From contig JACKDM010000042.1 of the NCBI GenBank assembly GCA_020633515.1, positions 1 to 43,620 of the forward strand: DNA of 43,620 nucleotides, given 5' to 3'. A model generated the notes under the pieces. It ran no database searches. It saw only the letters and a list, made by a program, of their open reading frames with translations, and was not told where the DNA came from. Every line of letters begins with the position of its first letter. Position 1 is the stretch's first letter. The translations under genes and the position numbers were made by a program. This document shows, piece after piece, positions 1 to 7,897 of the stretch. This stretch comes from Myxococcales bacterium (GTDB lineage Bacteria; Myxococcota; Bradymonadia; UBA7976; UBA1532).

Positions 1-2577
1 GTAGAACGAAGCCATCGACCGCCCATACGCCCCCGCCGTCCCAATCAACAACACATCCCCCTCCCGCGTCTCCGGCAACCGCCGGTTATACCCCAACGTA
101 TCCCCCGACTCGCAGATCGGCCCCACCACATTCGCCACCATCGACGGCCCCTCATCCAACCGCCCCAGATGAACGATCGAATGCCACGCCCCATACAAAG
201 CCGGCCGAATCAGACTGTTCATCCCCACATCCACCCCCACGTACCGCACCTCCCCCTTCCGCTTCAGCTGAGTCACCCGAGCCAGGATCACCCCCGCCTC
301 CGCCACCACATACCGCCCCGGCTCCACCCACAACCCGAACTGCGGATGACTCCGCCGAAACGCCCCCAGCATCTCATCCACCGCTTCGAGATCCACCCCC
401 GCCTTCCCCGGCTTCTCCGCCACCGACAACCCCCCCCCCACATCCAGAAACCGCACATCGGCGAACCGCTCCGCCGCCGCCGCCAACGTCGAAGCCACCT
501 CCGCCCACTGATCCGCCGACCGGATCCCACTCCCGCTATGCGCATGAAGCCCCACCACCCGACACCCCACCCGACTTGCCAACGCAGCCAACCGATCCAG
601 CTCCTCGAAAGCCACCCCGAACTTGCTCTGCGCCCCCGCCGTCTTCACATGCGCGTGATGCCCCCGACCCTTCCCCGGATCCACCCGAACCATCACATCC
701 CGCCCCGCGAACACCTCCGGCCATGCCTCCAACGGATGCAGATTGTCCAACGTCACCCACACCCCCCGCTCGAACCCATGAACGTACTCACTCCGCGGCG
801 CGAAGTTCGGCGTGAACAACACCCGATCCGACGCCAACCCCGGCACCGAAGCCAACACATGATCGATCTCCGCCGGCGACACACACTCGAACCCCAACCC
901 CCGCGCCCCCAGCCGCCGCAGGATCTCCGGATGCGAGTTCGCCTTCACCGCATAGAACACCCGATCCACGCTCCCCATCCCCAACAACCGATCCGCCGCC
1001 GCGTCCACCGTCGGCCCATGGTACACATACACCGGCGTCCCCCGATCCGCCTCCGCCAGCAGAACATCCCGCGCCCCATGCCACCACGGCCGCGCCACCG
1101 CCCGCGAAGGCTTCGGCCCCACCTCGCTCAGAGACACCCACGACGGCCCGAACGCCGGATCGTCCGCCACCTCCCCGAACAACAACCAGTGAAGACTCCG
1201 AACCAGCCGCTCCGCCTGATCCTCATCCACCACCACGCTGAAGTTCAGATCACTCGCCGCCTGACTCACCAGATGAACCCGCTGCTCCTCGAACACCGCC
1301 AACGCCGGCCCCAACCGATGCAGGATCGCCCGGATCCGACGCCCCACCAGACTGATCGTCGCGCACGGCCCGATCACCCGCACCGCACACAACGGCGCCA
1401 GATCCGCCACCAAGGCATCCAACCGCCCCGGATCCAACACATTCGCCGCCGGATCCAGACTCACCGTCACGTTCATCTCCGACGTCGACACCAGATCCAC
1501 CGACAAGCCATGCCGCTTGTAGACCGCGAAGACATCGGCCAGAAACCCCACCGTCTGCCACATCCCCGGCGTATCCATCGACACCAGCAACTGCCCCCGC
1601 CGCGTCGAGATCGCCCGCACCCGCGGCTTCTCGTCCCGCCGCCGCTGGATCGTCGTCCCCGCCATCTGCGGCCGCTCCGTCCACCGGATCTGCATCGGGA
1701 TCCCATGCCGCCGCACCGGCGCCAGACACCGCGGATGAAGCACCTTCGCCCCCGTCGACGCGATCTCCTGCGCCTCCGCGTAATCCAGCCGCCGAAGCAA
1801 CCGCGCGTCCGGCACCCGCCGCGGATCCGCCGTGAACATCCCCGGCACATCCGTCCAGATCTCACACCGCGCCGCCGCCAGCCGCGCCGCGAACAACGCC
1901 GCCGCCGTATCCGACCCCCCCCGACCCAAGAGCACCGTCCGCCCCGCCGCATCCGCCGCGATGAAGCCCTGCGTCAGCACCGCGGCCCCCGCCGCCGCGA
2001 ACCGCGCCTGAAGCGCCGGATCCGGATCATCCCCACAGCTCGCCGCCAGAAACGCCCGCCCCGCGTCCCCCGTCGGCTCCGGCAGGCTCGTCAGACACGA
2101 CCGCGCGTCCACCCACGCCACATCCAGCCCCGCCGCCACCAGGAACGCCGCCCCCAACCGCGTCGACAACAGCTCCCCGAACGCCATCACCCGCGCGTGC
2201 ACCTGCGGGCTCGTCTCCCCCACCAACGCGATCCCCGTCACCAACCGCCGCAGCGCCCGCAGCTCACCCGCCGCCACCGCCAGCTCCACCCCCAACGACG
2301 CCGCCAGCACCCGATGCCGCTCCTCGATCGCCGACAGCCGCGCCGCCAGCGCCCCCTCCGCGTCCTCCGCCCCCGCCGCCAGCGCCACCCCCGGCAACGC
2401 ATCCAGCGCGTCGCTCACCCCCGCCACCGCCGAACACACCACCACCGGCCGCTCCCCCGCCGCCAGCCGCTCCCGGATCTGATCCGCGATCACCGCCCAC
2501 CGCTCGCGGCTCTGCACGCTCGTGCCACCGAACTTCAGGACGACCCAGGGACGCAGCGGGGAAGGGGAGTCGGACAT
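1..2577 (-). CDS. lysAC: Bifunctional aspartate kinase / diaminopimelate decarboxylase (LysC-LysA fusion), 3' end cut off by window
   Basis: This protein joins the first step of the aspartate pathway (phosphorylation of aspartate) to the last step of lysine synthesis (PLP-dependent decarboxylation of meso-diaminopimelate). The N-terminal kinase shows the KFGGTS motif near residues 15-20 and GRGGSDTAA near residue 215. Two ACT-like segments follow at about residues 310-460. The decarboxylase half shows FYAVKANSHPEI near residue 540, whose Lys would bind PLP, then HAHSGSG, DVGGGLS, WVEPGRYVV and CESGDT. The frame stays open for 859 codons and reaches the window edge in the C-terminal GAYGRSMASFY motif, so only a short tail is missing. 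The ATG at 2577 has a GGAGG Shine-Dalgarno at 2590-2586. Such fusions are known in some proteobacteria such as Xanthomonas. An 8-C run at about 1916-1923 is in frame here. Confidence 0.95.
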   Translation of the reverse strand, partial: MSDSPSPLRPWVVLKFGGTSVQSRERWAVIADQIRERLAAGERPVVVCSAVAGVSDALDALPGVALAAGAEDAEGALAARLSAIEERHRVLAASLGVELAVAAGELRALRRLVTGIALVGETSPQVHARVMAFGELLSTRLGAAFLVAAGLDVAWVDARSCLTSLPEPTGDAGRAFLAASCGDDPDPALQARFAAAGAAVLTQGFIAADAAGRTVLLGRGGSDTAAALFAARLAAARCEIWTDVPGMFTADPRRVPDARLLRRLDYAEAQEIASTGAKVLHPRCLAPVRRHGIPMQIRWTERPQMAGTTIQRRRDEKPRVRAISTRRGQLLVSMDTPGMWQTVGFLADVFAVYKRHGLSVDLVSTSEMNVTVSLDPAANVLDPGRLDALVADLAPLCAVRVIGPCATISLVGRRIRAILHRLGPALAVFEEQRVHLVSQAASDLNFSVVVDEDQAERLVRSLHWLLFGEVADDPAFGPSWVSLSEVGPKPSRAVARPWWHGARDVLLAEADRGTPVYVYHGPTVDAAADRLLGMGSVDRVFYAVKANSHPEILRRLGARGLGFECVSPAEIDHVLASVPGLASDRVLFTPNFAPRSEYVHGFERGVWVTLDNLHPLEAWPEVFAGRDVMVRVDPGKGRGHHAHVKTAGAQSKFGVAFEELDRLAALASRVGCRVVGLHAHSGSGIRSADQWAEVASTLAAAAERFADVRFLDVGGGLSVAEKPGKAGVDLEAVDEMLGAFRRSHPQFGLWVEPGRYVVAEAGVILARVTQLKRKGEVRYVGVDVGMNSLIRPALYGAWHSIVHLGRLDEGPSMVANVVGPICESGDTLGYNRRLPETREGDVLLIGTAGAYGRSMASFY

Positions 2578-2612
2578 CGAAGGAGCCTCCGCGAGACGCA
2601 ATGTGCGCAGGC

Positions 2613-2641
2613 GTTCTACTCTCTTCGACCCCGAATGTCAG
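2613..2641 (-). promoter_or_regulatory. Putative sigma-70 promoter of the LysC-LysA gene
   Basis: On the minus strand CTGACA (2641-2636) is followed by a 17-nt spacer and TAGAAC (2618-2613). Transcription would start near 2606, giving a leader of about 29 nt that contains the GGAGG site. The match to the TTGACA-N17-TATAAT consensus is good, but this is sequence inspection only. Confidence 0.55.
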
Positions 2642-2661
2642 GAGGGCAGCGCGGGCGGGGC

Positions 2662-2726
2662 AGGGGAGACCACGCTCGGCGGGCAGAGGAGACCGCGCTC
2701 GGCGGGGCAGGGGAGACCGCGCTCAG
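2662..2726. repeat. Three imperfect ~24-nt tandem repeats overlapping the glutaredoxin stop codon
   Basis: The core GAGACC(G/A)CGCTC(G/A)GC recurs with GAGACC at 2666, 2689 and 2713, a spacing of 23 and 24 nt. The last unit runs into the glutaredoxin stop codon (2723-2725). The array lies between the glutaredoxin 3' end and the promoter of the LysC-LysA gene. Function is unknown. The region 2591-2722 contains no other gene that I can support. Confidence 0.6.
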
Positions 2727-3052
2727 CGCGGCGGCGGCGCCGTCTTGTCGAGCAGCTCCTGCAGCTCACCGCTGATGTACATCTCGCTCACGATGTCCGA
2801 GCCCCCCACCAGCTCCCCGTTCACGTAGAGCTGCGGGATCGTCGGGAAGTTGCCGTACTCCTTGATCCCCTGCCGGATGTCGGGATCGCTCAGCACGTCG
2901 AACGACGCGAACGGCTTGCCGTGATCCTTGAGCACCATCGCCACCCGCGCCGAGAAGCCGCACTGCGGCTGATCGGGCGTGCCTTTCATGAACAGCATCA
3001 CCGGGTACTTCTCGACCATCGCCTTGATGCGATCGTGGGTCGGGTTCGACAT
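2723..3052 (-). CDS. grxD: Monothiol glutaredoxin, Grx4/GrxD type
   Basis: A 109-residue CGFS-type glutaredoxin. These proteins carry a [2Fe-2S] cluster shared with glutathione and act in iron-sulfur cluster trafficking. The active site CGFS is at residues 31-34. It is preceded by FMKGTPDQPQ and followed by the family signatures FPTIPQLYVNGELVGG and DI. The length equals the usual single-domain bacterial GrxD. The gene starts 3 nt after the stop of the bolA homologue at 3056-3301, so the two are almost certainly one operon. CGFS glutaredoxins and BolA proteins form heterodimers, so the pairing supports both calls. Confidence 0.95.
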   Translation of the reverse strand: MSNPTHDRIKAMVEKYPVMLFMKGTPDQPQCGFSARVAMVLKDHGKPFASFDVLSDPDIRQGIKEYGNFPTIPQLYVNGELVGGSDIVSEMYISGELQELLDKTAPPPR

Positions 3053-3055
3053 GGG

Positions 3056-3301
3056 TCAGTCCTCGCCTGCTTCGTCGGGGGTCATCGTCTGCATCGTCAG
3101 CGCGTGGATGGGGCCGTGCATCAGCTCGCCGAGGGCGGCGAACACCCGGCGCTGCCGCTTGAGCCGCGCCTCGCCCGCGAAGCTCGGGTGAACCACGACC
3201 GCCTGCCAATGGTCGCGGGTGCCGGTCAGATCGTGCAGCCGGACGGTGGCGTCGGGCAACGCCGCCTGGATCCGGCGAATCATCTCCGCCTCGATGTCCA
3301 T
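3056..3301 (-). CDS. BolA family protein (BolA/IbaG-like)
   Basis: An 81-residue protein with the compact BolA fold. It begins MDIEAEMIRRIQAALPDA. Its central region around RDHWQAVVVHPSFAG and the later LKRQRRVFAALGELM segment match the family. The C-terminal IHALTMQTMTPDE resembles the IHAL(S/T) signature that includes the conserved His used with CGFS glutaredoxins. The ATG at 3301 has a purine-rich GGGAGAGAG stretch immediately upstream. It is the first gene of a two-gene operon with the glutaredoxin. Its likely role is in [2Fe-2S] cluster transfer or iron sensing. Whether it is BolA or IbaG proper cannot be decided here. Confidence 0.9.
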   Translation of the reverse strand: MDIEAEMIRRIQAALPDATVRLHDLTGTRDHWQAVVVHPSFAGEARLKRQRRVFAALGELMHGPIHALTMQTMTPDEAGED

Positions 3302-3433
3302 CTCTCTCCCTCGTCGCGCTGGCCAGGGACGAGACGCGCACGCGACGCGCCTCATCGAAACGACGAGATGCCCGGGCGCGCGCCGAGGTCGCCGAAACCT
3401 GCGGCCGTTGCTTTGTGCCGCGAGGGGAGTACC

Positions 3434-4489
3434 ATGCAGCCGCCCGCCGACCGGGAGGAGAGCGCCGTGACCGACCGCAAGCCCGACGCCGCCGACACCG
3501 CCCGCGCGGCCGAAGCGGAGCTCGTCGAGGTCGAGCCCGACGACGCGGACGAACCCTTCGAACTCGGCGACGACGAGATCCCCGACCGCCCCATCCTCCC
3601 CGCCAGCGTCAGCAGCCACGAACTCCTCCGCGCCGACGGCTTCACCCGCTACCTCGCCGAGATCCGCCGCTACCCGCTCCTCACCCGCGAAGAAGAGACC
3701 GAGTACGCCCGCCGCTTCCACGAAGACGGCGACGTCTCCGCCGCCCGCCGCCTCGTCACCGGCAACCTCCGCCTCGTCGTCAAGATCGCGCTCGAGTACC
3801 GCCGCGCCTGGGCCAACGTCATGGACCTCGTGCAAGAGGGCAACATCGGCCTCGCCGAAGCCGTCAAGCGCTACGACCCCTACCGCGGCGTCCGCTTCTC
3901 GAGCTTCGCCCGCTACTGGATCCGCGCGCTCATCCTCCAGTACATCCTCAAAAACTTCCGGATGATCTCGTTCGCCAACACCCGCGCCGGCCGCAAGCTC
4001 TTCTTCCGCCTGGAGAAAGAGCGCAACCGGCTCATGCACGAGACCGGCGAGGCGACCCCGCTCCAGCTCGCCGCCGCGCTCGACGTCACCGAGTCCGACG
4101 TCGTCGCCGCCACCCAGCTCCGCCAGCCCACGCTCTCGCTCACCGCGCCCCGCTCCGCCGATCCCGAAGAGGGCCGCACCCTCGGCGACACGCTCGCCGA
4201 CCACGCCGTCGACGTCGAGAGCGAGGTCGTGCAAGGCGAGCTCATGGCGACGGTCGACGCCGAGATGCAGGCGTTCGCCGCCACCATCGACGACGAGCGC
4301 GAGCTCGCCATCTGGAGCGAGCGCCTCATGGCCGAAGACCCGCTCCCGCTCGCCGCGCTCGGCGACCGCTTCGGCGTCTCGCGCGAGCGCGTCCGCCAGC
4401 TCGAAGCGCGGCTCAAGAAGCGCCTCAAGGACTTCCTCACCGAGCGCCTCGGCGAGACGCTCGTGCTCGACTTCACCAACGGCGACTGA
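3434..4489 (+). CDS. rpoH: RpoH-like sigma factor (sigma-70 family, heat-shock type)
   Basis: A 351-residue sigma factor. Region 2 shows DLVQEGNIGLAEAVKRYDP and FSSFARYWIRA (about residues 132-166). The RpoH-box-like RAGRKLFFRL follows near residue 185; this motif separates sigma-32 proteins from the primary sigma factor. Region 4 ends in a helix-turn-helix, LAALGDRFGVSRERVRQLEA (about 308-327). It lacks the region 1.1 and large insertion of RpoD. The first ATG (3434) follows AGGGGAG. A GTG at 3467 follows a stronger GGGAGGAG at 3453-3460 and may be the true start (340 aa). The acidic N-terminus up to about residue 55 is not conserved. It probably activates heat-shock genes; the chaperone operon lies about 33 kb downstream. 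Confidence 0.85.
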   Translation: MQPPADREESAVTDRKPDAADTARAAEAELVEVEPDDADEPFELGDDEIPDRPILPASVSSHELLRADGFTRYLAEIRRYPLLTREEETEYARRFHEDGDVSAARRLVTGNLRLVVKIALEYRRAWANVMDLVQEGNIGLAEAVKRYDPYRGVRFSSFARYWIRALILQYILKNFRMISFANTRAGRKLFFRLEKERNRLMHETGEATPLQLAAALDVTESDVVAATQLRQPTLSLTAPRSADPEEGRTLGDTLADHAVDVESEVVQGELMATVDAEMQAFAATIDDERELAIWSERLMAEDPLPLAALGDRFGVSRERVRQLEARLKKRLKDFLTERLGETLVLDFTNGD

Positions 4490-4514
4490 AGCCCACACCG
4501 GAGAGAGAACGCCG

Positions 4515-4970
4515 ATGTCCCTGCAAGCCCGGATCGACGACGAACTCAAGACCGCGATGCGCGCCCGCGACAAGCAGCGCCTCGACCTCCTGCGCATGAT
4601 CAAGAGCAAGGTCATCGAGGCCCGCACCGCGCCCGGCTTCAGCGGCGAGATCGACGACGCGCTCTATCTCTCGGTGATCGAGACCTTCGCGAAGAGCCAG
4701 CGCAAGGCGCTCGAACAGTACCGCGCCGCCGGCCCGCAGGGCGCCGAGCACGTCGCGCAGATCGAGTGGGAGCTCGCCCGCCTCGACGAGTACCTGCCGC
4801 AGAAGGCCGACGAGGCCACCGTGCGCGGCTGGGTGCAGGAGGCGATCGCCGGCCTCGGCGGCAAGGAGCGCGCGAAGCTCGGGCAGGTGATCGGGGTGGT
4901 GATGAAGGCCCACAAGGCCGACGCCGATCCGGCGATGGTGCGCGCGGTCGTCGAGGCGGCGCTGGCGTAG
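4515..4970 (+). CDS. GatB/YqeY family protein
   Basis: A 151-residue protein that matches YqeY along its whole length. It has an N-terminal helical part (SLQARIDDELKTAMRARDKQ, then LLRMIKSKVIEA) and a C-terminal GatB-tail-like domain with LDEYLPQKADE and KLGQVIGVVMKA. The family is homologous to the tRNA-binding tail of the GatB amidotransferase subunit; its cellular role is not settled. The ATG follows GGAGAGAGAAC. The gene starts 25 nt after the sigma factor stop, so the two are likely co-transcribed. A 15-nt tandem repeat begins 10 nt after its stop codon. Confidence 0.92.
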   Translation: MSLQARIDDELKTAMRARDKQRLDLLRMIKSKVIEARTAPGFSGEIDDALYLSVIETFAKSQRKALEQYRAAGPQGAEHVAQIEWELARLDEYLPQKADEATVRGWVQEAIAGLGGKERAKLGQVIGVVMKAHKADADPAMVRAVVEAALA

Positions 4971-4980
4971 CGGCCGCGCG

Positions 4981-5113
4981 CGTGACGGCCGCTCGGGTGG
5001 CTGCTGCTCGGGTGACGGCTGCTCGGGTGGCTGCTGCTCGGGTGACGGCTGCTCGGGTGACCGCTGCTCGGGTGACCGCTGCTCGGGTGACCGCTGCTCG
5101 GGTGACCGCTGCC
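4981..5113. repeat. 15-nt minisatellite between two convergent stop codons
   Basis: Eight full units and a partial ninth of the form GGTGACCGCTGCTCG run from 4981 to 5113. Two variants, GGTGAC(C/G)GCTGCTCG and GGTGGCTGCTGCTCG, partly alternate. The array fills the whole gap between the YqeY stop (4968-4970) and the stop of the minus-strand gene (5113-5115). No hairpin followed by a T tract is seen. Because the period is 15, the array stays open in several frames, but nothing suggests it is translated. Confidence 0.85.
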
Positions 5114-5763
5114 TACGCCTGCCAGAGCGCGAGCAGCCAGAGCAGGAACCCCACGCCCACCAGCGCCCCGTAGCGCGCCGCCGCTGGCCGCACCGGCCGC
5201 AGCGCCCGGTCGAAGCCCCGCCACACCAGCAGGAACGCGCCCCCCACCCACGCGAAGAACGCGAGCACCGCGAGCGCCGCCCAGCCCGGATGCGGCACCG
5301 GGTCGAGCCGCAGCAGCGCGAGGTGATCGGCGACGAGCGCCGCCGCGTCGCGCCCGCCGATCGTCGGCTGGCCGAGCGCGATCTGCTCCGCCGCCGTCAC
5401 CGCCGCGAGCCGCTGGTTCACGGCGTCGAGCCGCGCACAGAGCGGACAGCCGAGCCCCCGCGTCGCGAGGATCGCGCCCCGCAGCCGCCGCAGCGCCACC
5501 AGCGCCGTCGCCCGATCGCCGCGCGCCTCCGCGTCCGCCGCGAGCGCGTCGAGCGCCGCCGCTGCCTCGACCGGCGCCGAGGCCCCCGGGCTGTACCACC
5601 GCATCGCGTGCGCGTAGCCCTCGATCGCCGCCGCCGTCTCCCCCGCCGTCGCCGCCGCCCGCGCCCCGTCGAGCGCCTCGCCCGCGCTCCACCACACCCG
5701 CGCCCACAGCACGAGCGCCACCACCACCGCCGCCACCCCGAGCGCGCGCGCGCCGGCTCTCAC
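5113..5763 (-). CDS. Hypothetical membrane protein, third gene of ABC export operon
   Basis: A 216-residue protein not recognised as a named family. It has a TM helix at residues 9-26, then an Ala-rich helical region (about 30-150) that looks TPR-like, with pairs such as AAAIEGYAHAMRWYSPG and ATALVALRRLRGAI. A Cys pair CPLC lies near residue 107. Two further TM segments follow at about 160-182 and 197-213. The helical part is probably extracytoplasmic. The ATG overlaps the permease stop by 4 nt (ATGA), which shows translational coupling. It is therefore likely an accessory part of the transporter. Confidence 0.75.
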   Translation of the reverse strand: MRAGARALGVAAVVVALVLWARVWWSAGEALDGARAAATAGETAAAIEGYAHAMRWYSPGASAPVEAAAALDALAADAEARGDRATALVALRRLRGAILATRGLGCPLCARLDAVNQRLAAVTAAEQIALGQPTIGGRDAAALVADHLALLRLDPVPHPGWAALAVLAFFAWVGGAFLLVWRGFDRALRPVRPAAARYGALVGVGFLLWLLALWQA

Positions 5764-6548
5764 GTGAAGTCGCGCCGGTGGAACAGCACCGCCGACAACA
5801 GCAGCGCCAGCGCCACGTACGTCAGCCCGAGCCCGCTCGCGTGCAGCATGTAGTCCGCCGTGATCGGGCGCCCATACACGAGGTTCGGCGTCACGTCGTA
5901 GAGCGACAGATCGGGCGTCACCTCCGCGACCGCGCGCACCGTCGCGCTGATCGCCTCGCTCAGCGGCGTGCGCTCCTCGGGCGCGCCGAGGCGCAGCGTG
6001 CTCAACACATCGGCGAAGCGCCCGACCGCGAAGACCCCGAGGGTCAACAGCCCCGAGAGGAACGGCGTCGAGAAGCTCGAGAAGACCATCGCGACCCCGA
6101 GCACGACGCAGACCTCGACGAAGACCAGCCAGCCCGCCTGCGCCAGCTCGACCCCGATCTCGCCGCCCACGAGCGGGATCAACAGCCCGAGCACGCTTGT
6201 CATCACCGCCACCTGGATCAACATCGTCGCCGCGAGCCCGAGGTACTTGCCCAAGAGGAACTGCCAGCGCCAGATCGGCTTCGGCATCACCGTGTAGATG
6301 GTCTTCCGCTCGAGCTCCTTGTAGACGAGGTTGACCCCGGTGAAGACCGCGATGAGCACCGAGAAGGTGCTGATCAGGAAGAAGCCGACGTCCTTCATCA
6401 GCCGGACCTCTTCGTTGAGCGAGGCCGAGCTGACGGCGAGGGTGATGCCCATCATGAGCAGCGCGAAGAACACCAGGCTCGCGAAGATGCGGTTGCGCAC
6501 CGCCTCGCGGAAGGTGTTGCGGGCGATCGCGAAGATCTGACCGATCAC
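5760..6548 (-). CDS. ABC-2 type transporter permease
   Basis: A 262-residue integral membrane protein beginning IGQIFAIARNTFREAVRNR, a start typical of ABC-2 permeases. Helices appear at about 22-44, 56-74, 100-130, 135-155, 165-180 and near the C-terminus (about 237-255). The cytoplasmic loop ERKTIYTVMPKPIWRWQFLLG is characteristic of this group (NosY/GldF-like). It overlaps the ATPase upstream by 4 nt and the next gene by 4 nt, forming a tight three-gene operon. It probably forms the channel of an exporter or membrane-maintenance transporter; the substrate cannot be read from the sequence. Confidence 0.9.
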   Translation of the reverse strand: MIGQIFAIARNTFREAVRNRIFASLVFFALLMMGITLAVSSASLNEEVRLMKDVGFFLISTFSVLIAVFTGVNLVYKELERKTIYTVMPKPIWRWQFLLGKYLGLAATMLIQVAVMTSVLGLLIPLVGGEIGVELAQAGWLVFVEVCVVLGVAMVFSSFSTPFLSGLLTLGVFAVGRFADVLSTLRLGAPEERTPLSEAISATVRAVAEVTPDLSLYDVTPNLVYGRPITADYMLHASGLGLTYVALALLLSAVLFHRRDFT

Positions 6549-7540
6549 GCCTCGCCCTCCGCCTGCTTCGCCTCGGCGACGAAGAGCTCTTCGAGCGACT
6601 TGCGCTCCGGCTGCACCGCCACGAGCCGCCCGCCCGCGGTGATGGCCGCCTGCACGAAGTCGTTGACGTCGGCCTCGTCGGTCACCGTGAAGCGCTCCTG
6701 CCCGGCGACGGTGCGGTGCCCGGTCGCCCGCGCCGCGAGCGCCGCCGTCGCCGCCGCCGCGAGCCCCGCGACCGCGATCTCGACCCGATGCGTCGGCGTA
6801 TCGAGCAGCGTCGCGAGGTCGCCCGCGCTGCGCACCCGCCCCTTCACCACGATGGCGACCCGATCGCAGATCATCTCGACGTCTTGCAGGATGTGGCTGC
6901 TCAAGAAGACCGTCTTACCGGCCTCCTTGAGTTCGAAGATGATGTCGCGCACGTCCTTGCGCCCCATCGGGTCGAGGCCGCTCATCGGCTCGTCGAGCAC
7001 CACGAGGTCGGGGTCGTTGATGAGCGCCTGCGCGATCCCGATCCGCTGGATCATGCCCTTGCTGAACTTGCGCAGCGGCCGCCCGCGCGCATGCCCGAGC
7101 CCGACCCGCTCGATGAGCGCCTCGGCGCGCTGCTTGCGCTCGCGGGCGGTGAGGCGGAAGAGGCGGCCGTAGAAGTCGAGGAATTCGACCGGCGCGAGGT
7201 GCTCGTAGAAGTAGGGGTGCTCGGGCAGAAACCCGAGGCGCGCGCGGGCCTCGCGGTGGCCGAGCGGGTGGCCGAGCAGGGTGCCGCTGCCGGCGGTGGG
7301 GTGGATGAGCCCCATGAGCATCTTGATGGTCGTCGTCTTGCCGGCGCCGTTGGGGCCGAGGAAGCCGAAGATCTCGCCGGGCTCGACCTCGAGGTGGATG
7401 CCGCGCACCGCCTCGACGCGGTGGGCGATGCCCTTGACTTGCAGCCGCGCCGCCAGCCGGCCGAAGCCGGGGAGCGCGCCGAGGAAGCCGAGGTCGAAGG
7501 TCTTCTTCAGGCCGTCGACGGTGAGGGCGTGGGTGGGCAT
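6545..7540 (-). CDS. ABC transporter ATP-binding protein
   Basis: A 331-residue nucleotide-binding subunit. Walker A is GPNGAGKTT (62-70), the signature is FSKGM (159-163, replacing LSGGQ), Walker B is LVVLDEP (179-185) and the H-loop is in LSSHIL. A C-terminal extension of about 90 residues after the ATPase core is common for subunits that pair with ABC-2 permeases. The start at 7540 (MPTHALTVDGL) gives a normal N-terminus; an upstream in-frame start at 7597 would add a basic tail with no homology. An unusual insert, FLGALPGFGRLAARLQVKG, lies before the Walker A strand (about 19-37). It is the first gene of the operon with the permease at 5760-6548. Confidence 0.92.
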   Translation of the reverse strand: MPTHALTVDGLKKTFDLGFLGALPGFGRLAARLQVKGIAHRVEAVRGIHLEVEPGEIFGFLGPNGAGKTTTIKMLMGLIHPTAGSGTLLGHPLGHREARARLGFLPEHPYFYEHLAPVEFLDFYGRLFRLTARERKQRAEALIERVGLGHARGRPLRKFSKGMIQRIGIAQALINDPDLVVLDEPMSGLDPMGRKDVRDIIFELKEAGKTVFLSSHILQDVEMICDRVAIVVKGRVRSAGDLATLLDTPTHRVEIAVAGLAAAATAALAARATGHRTVAGQERFTVTDEADVNDFVQAAITAGGRLVAVQPERKSLEELFVAEAKQAEGEA

Positions 7541-7683
7541 CGGGCGGCGGCTCCTGGCCCGTTGACGGGTGACGGGGCGACAGGGGAGAGATCGCATAGC
7601 GCCGCGGTCGGCGCAACCCGGTGGGCAGGCGGCGCGGCGGTGATCGATGAGCGCGCGTGAGGCGGGGGAGAGCGGCGCGTGAT

Positions 7684-7726
7684 TCGAAAAAGAAAACGCC
7701 CCCCGCGCTGCTGCGCGAGGGGCGTT
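7684..7726 (-). terminator. Rho-independent terminator after the tRNA pair
   Basis: On the minus strand a stem of about 14 bp with one mismatch pairs 7726-7713 with 7708-7695. The loop is 4 nt. It is followed by a T-rich run (TTTTCTTTTT, 7696-7687). It lies directly after tRNA-Glu. Confidence 0.85.
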
Positions 7727-7730
7727 CGGG

Positions 7731-7802
7731 TGACCCGTAGGGGATTTGAACCCCTGTTACCGGCGTGAGAGGCCAGCGTCCTAACCACTAGACGAACGGG
7801 CC
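7731..7802 (-). tRNA. tRNA-Glu (CTC)
   Basis: The cloverleaf is readable on the minus strand. The acceptor stem pairs GGCCCGT with ACGGGTC, with one G-T pair, and A is the discriminator. The D arm includes TCTAGTGGTTAGGA. The anticodon stem is CTGGC/GCCGG around a CTCTCAC loop, giving anticodon CTC. The T arm is CAGGGGTTCAAATCCCCTA, with TTCAAAT in place of the usual TTCGAAT. No CCA is encoded; CCC follows. It lies 21 nt after tRNA-Gln and just before a terminator, so the two are co-transcribed. Confidence 0.95.
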
Positions 7803-7823
7803 GTGACGCGCGCGACGACGCGA

Positions 7824-7897
7824 TGGCTCGGGGACTAGGATTCGAACCTAGATAGACAGGACCAGAACCTGTAGTCCTACCATTAGACGATCCCCGA
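7824..7897 (-). tRNA. tRNA-Gln (CTG), CCA encoded
   Basis: The minus strand reads a full cloverleaf. The acceptor stem is TCGGGGA/TCCCCGA with G as discriminator and an encoded CCA (7826-7824). The anticodon stem ACAGG/CCTGT encloses TTCTGGT, giving anticodon CTG for glutamine. The T loop is TTCGAAT. Its first base (7897) directly follows the stop codon (7900-7898) of an upstream protein gene. Confidence 0.95.

Noticed and set aside
2578..2722. Possible lysine riboswitch upstream of the LysC-LysA gene
   Set aside because: The leader from the predicted promoter is only about 29 nt, too short for an L box, and no matching stem structure is seen.
169..2775. A plus-strand open frame of 868 codons
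   Set aside because: It is His/Arg/Pro-rich, antisense to the LysC-LysA gene, and arises because high GC leaves few stop codons.
4981..5113. Possible CRISPR-like array
   Set aside because: Units are contiguous 15-mers with no spacers; the same holds for the 13-, 24- and 60-nt arrays.
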